From assembly GCA_002342545.1 (NCBI GenBank), contig DDQE01000004.1, positions 1 through 36,494 on the forward strand: 36,494 nt of DNA, written 5' to 3'. Below are positions 24,698-33,994 of the stretch, piece by piece. The position numbers and the translations under genes were made by a program. The stretch comes from Caryophanales bacterium UBA2450. GTDB lineage: Bacteria > Bacillota_I > Bacilli_A > RFN20 > CAG-826. Below the pieces are notes generated by a model that had not been told where the DNA came from, did no database searches, and saw nothing but the letters and a program-made list of their open reading frames with translations. How positions within the stretch are numbered: position 1 is the first letter of the stretch; every line of letters starts with the position of its first letter.

Positions 24698-25810
24698 ATG
24701 AGACGAGTTATTGGAATTTGTGATTTACATAACGAGCCATCTTTAGGTGGTTTAACTGAAAAGCGCCCATTAGGTGCAGTGACTTTTTTAGGTAGATATG
24801 GCTTAATTGATTTTACCTTATCTAACTTCTCCAATTCACATATTGATCGAGTCTATGTTTTAGTTAAAAAAGGAATCGTTGCTTTAAGAAGACATATTGG
24901 TAGTGGTTCTATTTGGACCAATAACACTAGACTTGGCTATATCGAATTATTATTAAATGAAAAAGGATTACGTCATCCAGCATTTAACACTGATATCAAC
25001 AATATTAAAGACAATGTTCCTGCTGATGAACTTGATTTTGATATTGCAGTTATTGCTCCTAGCTACTACTTAAGTAGTATGGATTTTAGACCAATTATTG
25101 AAAAGCATATTGCTTCTGGAGCCGAAATATCTAGCGTTTATATTCACGCGAATAATGCGGATAGCGATTATTTAAGAGCGGATAAATATAAGCTTAATGA
25201 TAACAAAGTCGTTAAATCTTCTCTTAATTTATTAAGATCTAAAGAAGCTGATATCAGTTTAGATACATATATTGTTTCTAAAAAAGCTTTAAGAAAAATA
25301 ATTTCTGATGGGACTAAAGTTAGTGAATTATTCTCTATAAAAGACATGATTAATTACTACATCAACGAAGCCTTAATGGAAGTTAATGGTGTGAAATTCG
25401 ACGGCTATGTCGTCCCTATTTTAAATTTAAGAAATTACGTTAATCATTCATTTGATTTACTTAATTATCATATTAGAAGTCAACTCTTCTTAGAAGATTG
25501 GCCAATTTATACAACAACACATAATACCCCACCAGCTTTATACGGTAAGGACGCAGATGTCCAAAATAGTTTTGTCGCTAATGGGGCAATTATTAAAGGT
25601 AAAGTCCATAACTGTATCATTTCTCGTGATGTCGTTGTGGAAAAAGGTGCAGAACTTAAAAACTGCATTATCTTTACGCAAACTCAAATCGGAAAAGACA
25701 CGAAGCTTGAATATGTCCTTTCTGATAAGAATGCATCAATTAAAGAAGTAAAAAGAATCACTGGGACACCAGATGATGTTGTTTATATCAAAGTAGGAGT
25801 GAAAGTCTAA
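24698..25810 (+). CDS. glgD: Glucose-1-phosphate adenylyltransferase subunit GlgD
   Basis: Non-catalytic partner of GlgC found in Bacillota; the two form the active ADP-glucose pyrophosphorylase. The 370 residues align in layout with GlgC (RYGLIDFTLSNFSNS near 32-46), but the GGxGTRL motif is replaced by GGLTEKRPLG and the catalytic Asp position reads V-I-A-P-S-Y-Y, so it should not bind substrate productively by itself. Supported by an AAGGAG site 6 bases before the ATG. The stop overlaps glgA by one base. Confidence 0.94.
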   Translation: MRRVIGICDLHNEPSLGGLTEKRPLGAVTFLGRYGLIDFTLSNFSNSHIDRVYVLVKKGIVALRRHIGSGSIWTNNTRLGYIELLLNEKGLRHPAFNTDINNIKDNVPADELDFDIAVIAPSYYLSSMDFRPIIEKHIASGAEISSVYIHANNADSDYLRADKYKLNDNKVVKSSLNLLRSKEADISLDTYIVSKKALRKIISDGTKVSELFSIKDMINYYINEALMEVNGVKFDGYVVPILNLRNYVNHSFDLLNYHIRSQLFLEDWPIYTTTHNTPPALYGKDADVQNSFVANGAIIKGKVHNCIISRDVVVEKGAELKNCIIFTQTQIGKDTKLEYVLSDKNASIKEVKRITGTPDDVVYIKVGVKV

Positions 25811-27237
25811 TGAAAATCGCGATGGCTTGTAGCGAAGCTAACCCATTTGTGAAAACTGGTGGATTAGCCGATGTCACCTACGCTTTATCTAAGGAATTAG
25901 TAAAACTTGGCGAAGAAGTAGTGATTGTCCTTCCTTTATATAATTTAATCAAGGCTAAAAACCTTCCTTTAACTTATGTTGGCTATATGTCAACTAACTT
26001 AGGTTGGAGAGTAGAAGGGGCAAATATCTATTATTTAGTTAAAGATGATATCAAATACTATTTTATTGAAAATAGACACTATTTTGAACGTGATAGAATT
26101 TATGGCTATGATGATGATGGAGAACGCTTTGCGTTCTACTCTGTCGCTTTTGCTCAACTTTTAGAAATGGTTAGTTATAAGCCAGATATCATCCACGCTC
26201 ATGATTGGCAACCAGGAATGTTATTTTGCTACATTAGAGAAAAAAGGATGTCATTTTATGATTCGGCAAAATTTGTGATGTCGATTCATAATCCAGCTTT
26301 CCAAGGTATATTAGATCGTTCCGCTTTAGGAGATTTATTTGGCTTACCTGATTATTTATACGATAACGGCACAGTGAGATTTGGAGATAAAATCTCCTCT
26401 TTGAAAGCCGGCATTATGTATGCCAATAAAGTCACTACCGTTTCACCAAATCACAGAAACGAATTACTAACCCCAGAAGGAAGTATGGGCTTAAATAATA
26501 TCCTTATATATAAGGAATATGATTTTTGCGGCATACTTAACGGGATTGATTATAACGAATTTAATCCCGGTAATGACAAACTCATTGCTAAAAACTATGG
26601 ACCAAATAACTTTGTAACTGGCAAAAAGGCTAATAAGAAAGTTCTACTAGAAAGATTTAACATTAAAGATGATTCTTTGCCACTTTATTCATTAGTTAGT
26701 CGAGTCACTTGGCAAAAAGGAATGTCGCTAGTGTTTGCTGCGGCAAGATCTTTATTAGATAGAGGGGCAAATATCATTCTTCTTGGAAGCGGGGAATATG
26801 ACTACGAACAAGAAATGGAACGCTTAAGAAGAGATTATCCAGAGCATGTAGGAATTTATATCGGCTATAATAATGAGCTTGCTCATTTAATTTACGCTGG
26901 TAGTGATTTCTTCATGATGCCAAGCTTATTTGAGCCGTGTGGACTTGGGCAAATGATTGCTCAAAGATATGGCGCTTTACCAATTGTTAGAAGAACAGGC
27001 GGATTAAAAGATTCGGTTATCAATTATGATTCCTCAAATAAAGATATATCAAATGGATATGGCTTTGATAATTTCTCTGAATTTGATATGATTCAAACTT
27101 GCCACTATGCATACGATATATTCGTATGGGATAATAATACCCATCGTCAGTTAGTAAAGAATGCCTTACTTACTGATAATAGTTGGGAGAAAAGTGGTAA
27201 CTCTTACCACATGTTATATAAAGAAATTGTTGGTTAA
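25810..27237 (+). CDS. glgA: Glycogen synthase (ADP-glucose), GT5 family
   Basis: Transfers glucose from ADP-glucose to the growing alpha-1,4-glucan. The 475 residues show the GT5 hallmark KTGGLADV near the N-terminus (K15), the HAHDWQPGM segment, and the C-terminal PSLFEPCGLGQM nucleotide-sugar motif. The ATG overlaps the glgD stop (TAATG). Neither branching enzyme (glgB) nor phosphorylase (glgP) is next to it in this window. Confidence 0.96.
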   Translation: MKIAMACSEANPFVKTGGLADVTYALSKELVKLGEEVVIVLPLYNLIKAKNLPLTYVGYMSTNLGWRVEGANIYYLVKDDIKYYFIENRHYFERDRIYGYDDDGERFAFYSVAFAQLLEMVSYKPDIIHAHDWQPGMLFCYIREKRMSFYDSAKFVMSIHNPAFQGILDRSALGDLFGLPDYLYDNGTVRFGDKISSLKAGIMYANKVTTVSPNHRNELLTPEGSMGLNNILIYKEYDFCGILNGIDYNEFNPGNDKLIAKNYGPNNFVTGKKANKKVLLERFNIKDDSLPLYSLVSRVTWQKGMSLVFAAARSLLDRGANIILLGSGEYDYEQEMERLRRDYPEHVGIYIGYNNELAHLIYAGSDFFMMPSLFEPCGLGQMIAQRYGALPIVRRTGGLKDSVINYDSSNKDISNGYGFDNFSEFDMIQTCHYAYDIFVWDNNTHRQLVKNALLTDNSWEKSGNSYHMLYKEIVG

Positions 27238-27262
27238 TTATTAATTAAAACGAGGTAGATAT

Positions 27263-29668
27263 ATGGGCTACGATTATCAAAATATTGAGAAAAAATGGCA
27301 AGCAGTATGGGAAAAAAATAAGACCTATACATGCGATGTTTATGATTTTTCTAAACCAAAATATTACATTCTAGATATGTTTCCTTACCCTAGTGGACAA
27401 GGCTTACATGTTGGGCATCCCGAAGGATATACCGCCAGTGACGTCCTAGCGAGAATGAAAAGAATGCAAGGCTTTAACGTCCTTCATCCTATTGGTTGGG
27501 ATTCTTTTGGTTTACCTGCCGAACAATACGCGATGAAAACTAATCAACACCCATCTATTATTACCGAAGTGAATATCAATAATTTTAGAAGGCAAATAAA
27601 ATCCTTAGGATTTTCTTATGACTGGACTCGTGAAATCGCCACTAGTGACCCTAGTTATTATAAGTGGACACAGTGGATTTTCCTTAATCTATACAATTCT
27701 GATTTAGCTTATGTTGATTATCGACCAGTGAATTTTTGTCCAACTTTAGGAACGGTTCTCGCTAACGAAGAAGTCATCGACGGTAAAAGTGAAGTTGGTG
27801 GCTATCCTGTAATTAGAAAACCAATGAGACAGTGGTTACTTAAAATCACTAAATACGCAGATCGATTATTAGAAGATTTAAAAGATTTAGATTGGCCAGC
27901 GTCTACGCTTGAAATGCAGAAAAACTGGATTGGTAGAAGCGTTGGCGCTAAAGTGACCTTTAAAATTAAAGGTACTGATAAATCATTTGATGTATTTACC
28001 ACTCGAGTAGATACATTATATGGATGTAGCTATTGCGTCTTAGCTCCTGAACATCCTTTAGTTAAAGAGTTAGTCACTAAGGAACAAAAAGAGGCAGTTG
28101 AAGCTTATTTAAAAGAAGTGGAATCTAAATCTGATTTAGAAAGAACAGAATTAAATAAAGATAAAACAGGTGTTTTCCTTGGCGCTTATGCGATTAATCC
28201 GGTTAATAAAGAAGAAGTCCCAATTTATATTGGTGATTATGTTTTAGCAAGCTATGGTACTGGGGCGGTGATGGCAGTTCCCGCTCACGACCAGCGAGAC
28301 TATGAATTCGCTAAAAAATATAATTTACCGATTAAACAAGTCTTAGAAGGGGATATTTCTGAAGCTGCTTTTGTGGAAGATGCACCTCACATTAATAGTG
28401 ATATCGCTAATGGATTAAATATCGAAAAAGCTAAAGAAGTTATCTTAGATAAATTAATTAAAGAAGGAAATGGAGAAAAACAAGTTAATTATAAATTAAG
28501 AGACTGGTTATTCTCTCGTCAACGTTATTGGGGAGAACCAATCCCAATTATCATTAAGGATAATGGTGATTTAGTCCCGCTTAAAGATTATGATTTGCCA
28601 CTTGTTCTACCAGAAATGAAAGAATATAAACCAAGCGGCACTGGTGAATCTCCTTTAGCTAATGCTAAAGAATGGTTAAGCGTGACTTTACCTAATGGAG
28701 AACACGGCACTAGAGAAACTAACACGATGCCTCAATGGGCAGGAAGTTGTTGGTATTATATTCGCTATATCGATCCACATAATGATACATGCATTGGCGA
28801 TAAGAAATTATTAGATCACTGGCTACCAGTAGATTTATATATAGGTGGAGCAGAACATGCGGTTTTACATTTACTCTATGCCAGATTCTGGCATAAGTTC
28901 CTTTATGACAAAGGAATAGTCTCTTCTAAAGAACCATTTAAAAAATTATTCCATCAAGGAATGATTTTAGGATCTAACGGAGAAAAAATGTCTAAATCTA
29001 GAGGCAACGTTGTTAATCCTGATGATGTGGTCGCTAATTATGGAGCGGATTCTTTAAGACTCTATGAAATGTTTATGGGACCTTTAGAAGCTTCTTTACC
29101 GTGGAGTGATACTGGTTTAGACGGGGCTAAAAGATATTTAGATAGAGTGTACCGTTTATTTACTGAAGAAGAGAACACTAAAAAGTTCACTAATGAAAAT
29201 GACGGTAAACTTGATTATATTTATAACTTCACAATTAAAAAGATTACTGAAGACTTTGAAGCTCTTAGATTTAACACCGCCATTAGTCAAATGATGGTCT
29301 TTACTAATGAACTTTATAAAGCAGAGAAGATTTATCTTCCTTATTTAGAAGGATTCTTAAAGGCTTTAGCGTGTATTGCACCTCACCTAGGAGAAGAGTT
29401 ATGGCAAATCTTAGGCCATAAGGATTTAATTGATTTTGAACCTTGGCCAAGTTTTGACGAATCAAAAATTGTTTTAAGTAATGTTCAAATCGCAGTGAGC
29501 GTGAACGGTAAGCTTAGAGCGACTTTAGACGTTAATAAAGACTTAGATGATGAGACTGTGAAAAAACTCGCTTTTGAATTAGAAGCAATTAAACGTCACA
29601 CCGAAGGAAAAGAAATAAAGAAAGTTATTGTTGTTAAAAACAAGATTATTAATATCGTCGCAATTTAA
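27263..29668 (+). CDS. leuS: Leucyl-tRNA synthetase
   Basis: Class I synthetase charging leucine tRNAs. The 801 residues contain HVGH (49-52), a full CP1 editing domain, and KMSKS (575-579), then an anticodon-binding helical domain. A GAGGT site precedes the ATG. It lies 25 bases after glgA with no terminator between, so it may be read through from the glg genes; I see no T-box leader in this short gap. coaX starts directly after its stop. Confidence 0.97.
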   Translation: MGYDYQNIEKKWQAVWEKNKTYTCDVYDFSKPKYYILDMFPYPSGQGLHVGHPEGYTASDVLARMKRMQGFNVLHPIGWDSFGLPAEQYAMKTNQHPSIITEVNINNFRRQIKSLGFSYDWTREIATSDPSYYKWTQWIFLNLYNSDLAYVDYRPVNFCPTLGTVLANEEVIDGKSEVGGYPVIRKPMRQWLLKITKYADRLLEDLKDLDWPASTLEMQKNWIGRSVGAKVTFKIKGTDKSFDVFTTRVDTLYGCSYCVLAPEHPLVKELVTKEQKEAVEAYLKEVESKSDLERTELNKDKTGVFLGAYAINPVNKEEVPIYIGDYVLASYGTGAVMAVPAHDQRDYEFAKKYNLPIKQVLEGDISEAAFVEDAPHINSDIANGLNIEKAKEVILDKLIKEGNGEKQVNYKLRDWLFSRQRYWGEPIPIIIKDNGDLVPLKDYDLPLVLPEMKEYKPSGTGESPLANAKEWLSVTLPNGEHGTRETNTMPQWAGSCWYYIRYIDPHNDTCIGDKKLLDHWLPVDLYIGGAEHAVLHLLYARFWHKFLYDKGIVSSKEPFKKLFHQGMILGSNGEKMSKSRGNVVNPDDVVANYGADSLRLYEMFMGPLEASLPWSDTGLDGAKRYLDRVYRLFTEEENTKKFTNENDGKLDYIYNFTIKKITEDFEALRFNTAISQMMVFTNELYKAEKIYLPYLEGFLKALACIAPHLGEELWQILGHKDLIDFEPWPSFDESKIVLSNVQIAVSVNGKLRATLDVNKDLDDETVKKLAFELEAIKRHTEGKEIKKVIVVKNKIINIVAI

Positions 29669-30409
29669 ATGAAATTATTAATTGATATTGGAAATACCGC
29701 CACAAAGTTTGGTGCTTTAGATAGTGACTTCTTATTTTTAGGAAGATGCTTTAATAGTGAAATAAGCGAAGACAAATTAGATGCTTTATTATCTAAAGAT
29801 AATATTGAATCAATTTATGTTAGTAGTGTGGCTCCTAAAATCACCGAACAATTAAGTGCATATTTTATTAAAAAATATCAATTAGACATCTTAGAATTTG
29901 CTGTTAGCGATCTTTCTAACTTAAAAATAAAAATCGATAACAAAAATGAATTAGGATTAGATTTATATTTTGATTTAGTGGGAGCGGTAAATAAATATCA
30001 ATCTCCTATATTAATTGTGGATATGGGAACAGCGACAAAAATTTTATTAATTACTAAAGAAAATGTCTTTAATAGCTGCGTTATTCTTCCTGGTATGGGA
30101 ATTAGTAAACGTATATTAAATGAAGCAACAGAATTACTTCCTAACACTGATTTAGATGAAGTGAAAAAGCTCAGTGAATCTAGAAACACAATTGATGTTA
30201 TCAATAGCAGTGTTTATTACGCGCATGTTGAGATGATTAACGGTTTACTTGAGCGATATGAAAATGAAATTGGATATAAGTGCTTACATATCTTTACTGG
30301 AGGTAATGCCCCAAAAGTTTTAAAAGATATTAAAGCCCCATATATTTATGATGAGAATCTCTGTTTAGAGGGACTCTCAATTTATGTAGAAAAGAAGGTT
30401 GAAAAATGA
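29669..30409 (+). CDS. coaX: Type III pantothenate kinase
   Basis: Phosphorylates pantothenate, the first step in coenzyme A synthesis. The 246 residues have the ASKHA-fold phosphate motif LIDIGNTATKFGAL (4-17), the second motif IVDMGTATK, and GLDLYFDLVGA in the place of the family's GxDR segment, so the usual Arg there appears to be replaced. It begins directly after the leuS stop and ends with an ATGA overlap with the peptidase. The missing Arg makes full activity slightly uncertain. Confidence 0.88.
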   Translation: MKLLIDIGNTATKFGALDSDFLFLGRCFNSEISEDKLDALLSKDNIESIYVSSVAPKITEQLSAYFIKKYQLDILEFAVSDLSNLKIKIDNKNELGLDLYFDLVGAVNKYQSPILIVDMGTATKILLITKENVFNSCVILPGMGISKRILNEATELLPNTDLDEVKKLSESRNTIDVINSSVYYAHVEMINGLLERYENEIGYKCLHIFTGGNAPKVLKDIKAPYIYDENLCLEGLSIYVEKKVEK

Positions 30410-31782
30410 AAAAGACGAAATTCGATAAGTTGACATCGAAATATCAAAAAGAGTTACTAAAATCATTAGAAGAGTTTGTCTCTATTGATTCAAGTTATGA
30501 CCCTAACACCGTTAATGAAACCAACCCTTTTGGAGCGGGTGTTTCTGACGCTTTAAATTACATCACAAATTTAGCTAGAAGTGATGGCTTTGAAGTGACT
30601 AATTATGATAATAAAATAGTGGAAATTTTATATGGAAGAGGAAATAAGAATTTAACCATCATGGCTCACGCGGATGTTGTTCCTGCTGGTGATGGTTGGA
30701 TTGACCCTCCATTTAAAATGACGGAGAAAAAAGGCGTTCTATATGGTAGAGGCGTATCTGATGATAAAGGACCATTACTTGCCTCATATTATGCATTAAA
30801 AGCTCTTAGAGATGAAGGCTTATTAGGGGGATATGAGATTAGATTTCTAGTTGGAGGAAACGAAGAAAGTGGTTCTCTAGGTATGTATCATTACTTTAAA
30901 GTTCTTAAAAAGAAGCAACCTACTTTAGGATTCTCTCCTGATAGCGATTTCCCTTTAATCTACGCTGAAAAAGGTATTACTAATTTTACTGTTAAAGCAA
31001 AAGTTGAAGTGCCAGGATTAATTTCTATTAAAGGTGGCACTGCGAGTAATGCAGTTATCGATAAATGTGAACTTAAAGTTGATCTTAACTTAGACTTCTT
31101 AAAATTCATTATGGAACATTTCCATCGTAACGAAGCTGAAATTCTTACGGTTGATGATGTAACCACTGTGACCTTCTTTGGAAAAGCAGCGCATGGCTCT
31201 ACTCCTGAAAAAGGTGTTAACGCTGGAATGATGGCCCTTAAATCAATTGCAGAATTTTCTAAAAATGAGTCTTTACTTAGACTTGTGAAATTATATGAAC
31301 CATTAGACGGCAAAGGATATGGCTGTAGTGCCACAAATAAGGAAATGGGTCATAACTCCTCTAATATGGGTTTAATTTCTTATAAAGATGGTGTTATTGA
31401 ATTAACTATTAACTTCCGTTATATCAATTCTTGTGATTATAAAGAATTGGTGGCTTCTATTAAAGAAGCAAATAAAGGGTTTGAAGTGAAGTTAGGAGAA
31501 AATAATCCAGTCCTTTTCTATCCTCAAGATAGTGAACTTATTAAAACTTTATTAAAAGCTTATCAAGAAGAGACAGGTGATTTAAAAAGTAAGCCTCTTG
31601 CTATTGGTGGAGGAACTTACGCGAAATGCGCTGATAATGTTGTCGCCTTTGGAATGCAGTTCCCTGGATTTGATAGTTTGATGCATTCTCCAGGAGAAAT
31701 GACTAAAAAAGAAGACTTATTTAAAGCAATGAGTATCTACGCTAGAGCGATATATGAACTTGGAGAAGTTTTAAAGAAATAA
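30406..31782 (+). CDS. pepV: M20 family dipeptidase (PepV-like)
   Basis: Zinc metallopeptidase that cleaves dipeptides and related compounds in the cytosol. The 458 residues carry the M20 ligands: H88 and D90 in MAHADVVPAGDGW, GRGVSDDKGP (114-123), E153/E154 in GGNEESGS, an aspartate in SPDSDFP (177-183), and H427 in MHSPGE. The dimerisation insert between them has the size seen in PepV. It is translated in an ATGA overlap with coaX. Confidence 0.92.
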   Translation: MKKTKFDKLTSKYQKELLKSLEEFVSIDSSYDPNTVNETNPFGAGVSDALNYITNLARSDGFEVTNYDNKIVEILYGRGNKNLTIMAHADVVPAGDGWIDPPFKMTEKKGVLYGRGVSDDKGPLLASYYALKALRDEGLLGGYEIRFLVGGNEESGSLGMYHYFKVLKKKQPTLGFSPDSDFPLIYAEKGITNFTVKAKVEVPGLISIKGGTASNAVIDKCELKVDLNLDFLKFIMEHFHRNEAEILTVDDVTTVTFFGKAAHGSTPEKGVNAGMMALKSIAEFSKNESLLRLVKLYEPLDGKGYGCSATNKEMGHNSSNMGLISYKDGVIELTINFRYINSCDYKELVASIKEANKGFEVKLGENNPVLFYPQDSELIKTLLKAYQEETGDLKSKPLAIGGGTYAKCADNVVAFGMQFPGFDSLMHSPGEMTKKEDLFKAMSIYARAIYELGEVLKK

Positions 31783-31783
31783 A

Positions 31784-32389
31784 ATGCGCACAAAATTTAA
31801 GGCTTGGACCGTTCCATATCTAGAAGAACATCAAGAATACTCTTTAACTGATGAAGAACTATCTTCATTAGATGATTTTTATTTAGAAATTGGAAGCGGT
31901 AAAGGTGACTTTATTATCCAAATGGCGGAGAAATATCCTCATCGTCTATATTTAGGTGTGGAGAAAAATGTCACTTGTGCAGGTATCACTTTAAAAAAGA
32001 TTGTGGAAAAAGAATTAAATAATGTGAAATTTCTTTTTAAGGATGGTGCGGAAGTTATTCGTCTATTAAAAGATCATTCAGCCAATAAGATTTATCTTAA
32101 TTTTTCTGATCCTTGGCCGAAAAAAAGACACTCCAAAAGAAGATTAACAAGTATCTCATTTTTAGAAGAATATAAACGTATTTTAAAAAATGACGGTCAA
32201 TTAATATTTAAAACTGATGACTTAGACTTATTTAATTTCTCTTTAGAGATGTTTAGTGAAGCTGGATTTAAAAAGATTAATGTCACTTATGATTATGATG
32301 CTTTAGATGAAGATGATGCAGTGACTGAATATCAAACTAAAGCAATTACAAAAGGCATCAGTATTAAGCGAGCGGTATTAGGGTTATGA
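31784..32389 (+). CDS. trmB: tRNA (guanine-N7-)-methyltransferase
   Basis: Methylates N7 of G46 in tRNA with SAM. The 201 residues show the SAM motif LEIGSGKGDF (about 35-44) and the family hallmark FSDPWPKKRHSKRR, then FKTDD. It begins one base after the dipeptidase stop and ends in an ATGA overlap with the next gene. Confidence 0.95.
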   Translation: MRTKFKAWTVPYLEEHQEYSLTDEELSSLDDFYLEIGSGKGDFIIQMAEKYPHRLYLGVEKNVTCAGITLKKIVEKELNNVKFLFKDGAEVIRLLKDHSANKIYLNFSDPWPKKRHSKRRLTSISFLEEYKRILKNDGQLIFKTDDLDLFNFSLEMFSEAGFKKINVTYDYDALDEDDAVTEYQTKAITKGISIKRAVLGL

Positions 32390-32865
32390 TTAAAAATTAC
32401 GGGCTATATAACAATCATGAATTAGATAACACTGTCTTAGTGCTTTTTTCTGATAAAAAGGTAGATAAATCTACGTCATTAGGTGAAGTTGATATTTTAT
32501 ATCATGAGCAAGAAATAGTAGGCTATAAACTTAAAAACTTCATTAAATACGCGAAAATCAAATATAGTGGAATTATTTATTTACCTGCTAATCCATTAAT
32601 TGACGTCATTAACGGCATTTTAGCTAGATATAATTTAGAACTATTAGATTATAAACACGGCTCAGGATATATCACTAAAATTAATAACAACAAATTAATG
32701 GTGTTTTGTGAGCCAGGAACATTTATGAGAGATTATCAAATCTCTAAAGGTCAATATTGTTCCTATTACGATTTATATATTAAAGATGAAAACGATAAAA
32801 GATTATTTGAAATAGATGAAAAAATAAAAGAGAATATGGATTTCTTTCTCTCGGAGGTCAAATAA
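32386..32865 (+). CDS. YtpR-like protein (DUF4479 region, reduced tRNA-binding part)
   Basis: Unknown in function. The first 80 residues of 159 follow the pattern of the DUF4479 N-terminus of YtpR (LVLFSDKK, then EIVGYKLKNF, then IYLPANPLIDVINGIL). The rest may be a shortened remnant of the EMAP/OB-fold tRNA-binding domain (KLMVFCEPGTFMRDYQISKG), which lacks recognisable RNA-binding motifs. The relation is inferred from pattern memory and could be wrong. It is tightly coupled to trmB by an ATGA overlap and carries the GGAGGT site used by pncB at its 3' end. Confidence 0.7.
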   Translation: MIKNYGLYNNHELDNTVLVLFSDKKVDKSTSLGEVDILYHEQEIVGYKLKNFIKYAKIKYSGIIYLPANPLIDVINGILARYNLELLDYKHGSGYITKINNNKLMVFCEPGTFMRDYQISKGQYCSYYDLYIKDENDKRLFEIDEKIKENMDFFLSEVK

Positions 32866-33963
32866 ATGTTAGAAGTAGAATTAAAAAAACAAGGTAAGAT
32901 ATCTCGACTTACCAACAAAACATTTAAATTTGAAAAGGAATTAGGCGAAGGATTTTACGCGGCTAATTATTTTTTAAAAAGTAATCGTATTGTTAAGGAA
33001 AACGTTCCTGGACATAAAGTTACAATGCAGTGGTTTCAAAGAAGAGATGACTCTATGCTTTGTGGAGTAGATGAAGCGATTGCTATCTTACACGAATTTG
33101 CGATTCACCCAGAAGAGTTAGAAATTGAAGCTCTTAATGATGGGGATATCATTAATAATATGGAACCAGTTTTAAAAGTAACTGGTAAATATGAAAACTT
33201 TGGTTTTTTAGAAAGTGTCATCGACGGCATTTTAGCTAGAAGAAGTAGTGTCGCTACTAATGTAAGAGAAGTGCTTAGAGTGGCAGGAGATACCCCTGTA
33301 TTTTCTATGGCTGATAGGCAAGATGATTATCATACTCAAGTAGGAGACGGCTATGCCACTTACGTAGCGGGGATTAATAGAGTTTCTACTGACGCTCAAG
33401 GAGCGTGGTGGGGAGGATCCGGCATGGGCACCATGCCACACGCTCTAATTCAAGTATGTGGTGGAGATGTCGTAAAGGCTGCACAAATATATCATAAAAC
33501 CTATCCAAACGAAAAAGTTACAGCCTTAATCGATTACAACAATAATGTAGTTAAAGATTCTTTAATTTTAGCGCGCGCATTAAAAGAAGATTTAAACGGA
33601 GTAAGAATTGATACTTCCAAGTCTTTAATTGACCATTATTTTGATGATAAAGATACATCAGGATTTGACCCTCACGGAGTGTGTAAAGAATTAGTGTTCG
33701 CTCTTAGAGAAGCGTTAGATAAAGAAGGATTTAACTATGTTAAAATCATCGTTTCTTCTTCTTTTGGACCTGAAAAAATTAAAGAGTGGAAAGCTCTTGG
33801 TGTACCAGTTGATTTATATGGAGTTGGTACCTATTTTGTAAATAATATGACATGTGGCTTTACCGGAGATCTTGTGATGCTTGACGGTAAGCCTCAAGCT
33901 AAAGAAGGTAGAGCTAATTATCCATCTAATAGATTACAAAAAGTAAAATATCCAATATATTAA
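32866..33963 (+). CDS. pncB: Nicotinate phosphoribosyltransferase
   Basis: Converts nicotinate and PRPP to nicotinate mononucleotide in NAD salvage. The 365 residues contain GTMPHALI (about 187-194), GVRIDTSKSL and SSSFGPEKIKEW followed by YGVGTYF, the phosphate-binding end of the type II phosphoribosyltransferase barrel. GGAGGT lies 8 bases upstream, inside the preceding gene. It is the last gene before a bidirectional terminator. Confidence 0.93.
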   Translation: MLEVELKKQGKISRLTNKTFKFEKELGEGFYAANYFLKSNRIVKENVPGHKVTMQWFQRRDDSMLCGVDEAIAILHEFAIHPEELEIEALNDGDIINNMEPVLKVTGKYENFGFLESVIDGILARRSSVATNVREVLRVAGDTPVFSMADRQDDYHTQVGDGYATYVAGINRVSTDAQGAWWGGSGMGTMPHALIQVCGGDVVKAAQIYHKTYPNEKVTALIDYNNNVVKDSLILARALKEDLNGVRIDTSKSLIDHYFDDKDTSGFDPHGVCKELVFALREALDKEGFNYVKIIVSSSFGPEKIKEWKALGVPVDLYGVGTYFVNNMTCGFTGDLVMLDGKPQAKEGRANYPSNRLQKVKYPIY

Positions 33964-33968
33964 AAATA

Positions 33969-33994
33969 AAGACCCTCTAGGGTCTTATTTTTTT
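33969..33994. terminator. Bidirectional terminator between pncB and tyrS
   Basis: aagaccc (33969-33975), loop tcta, gggtctt (33980-33986), then attttttt. Toward the minus strand the stem is followed by tatttttaa. It overlaps the tyrS stop codon. Confidence 0.85.

Noticed and set aside
27238..27262. Terminator between glgA and leuS from the ttaattattaattaa palindrome
   Set aside because: It is all A-T, has no usable loop and no following T run.
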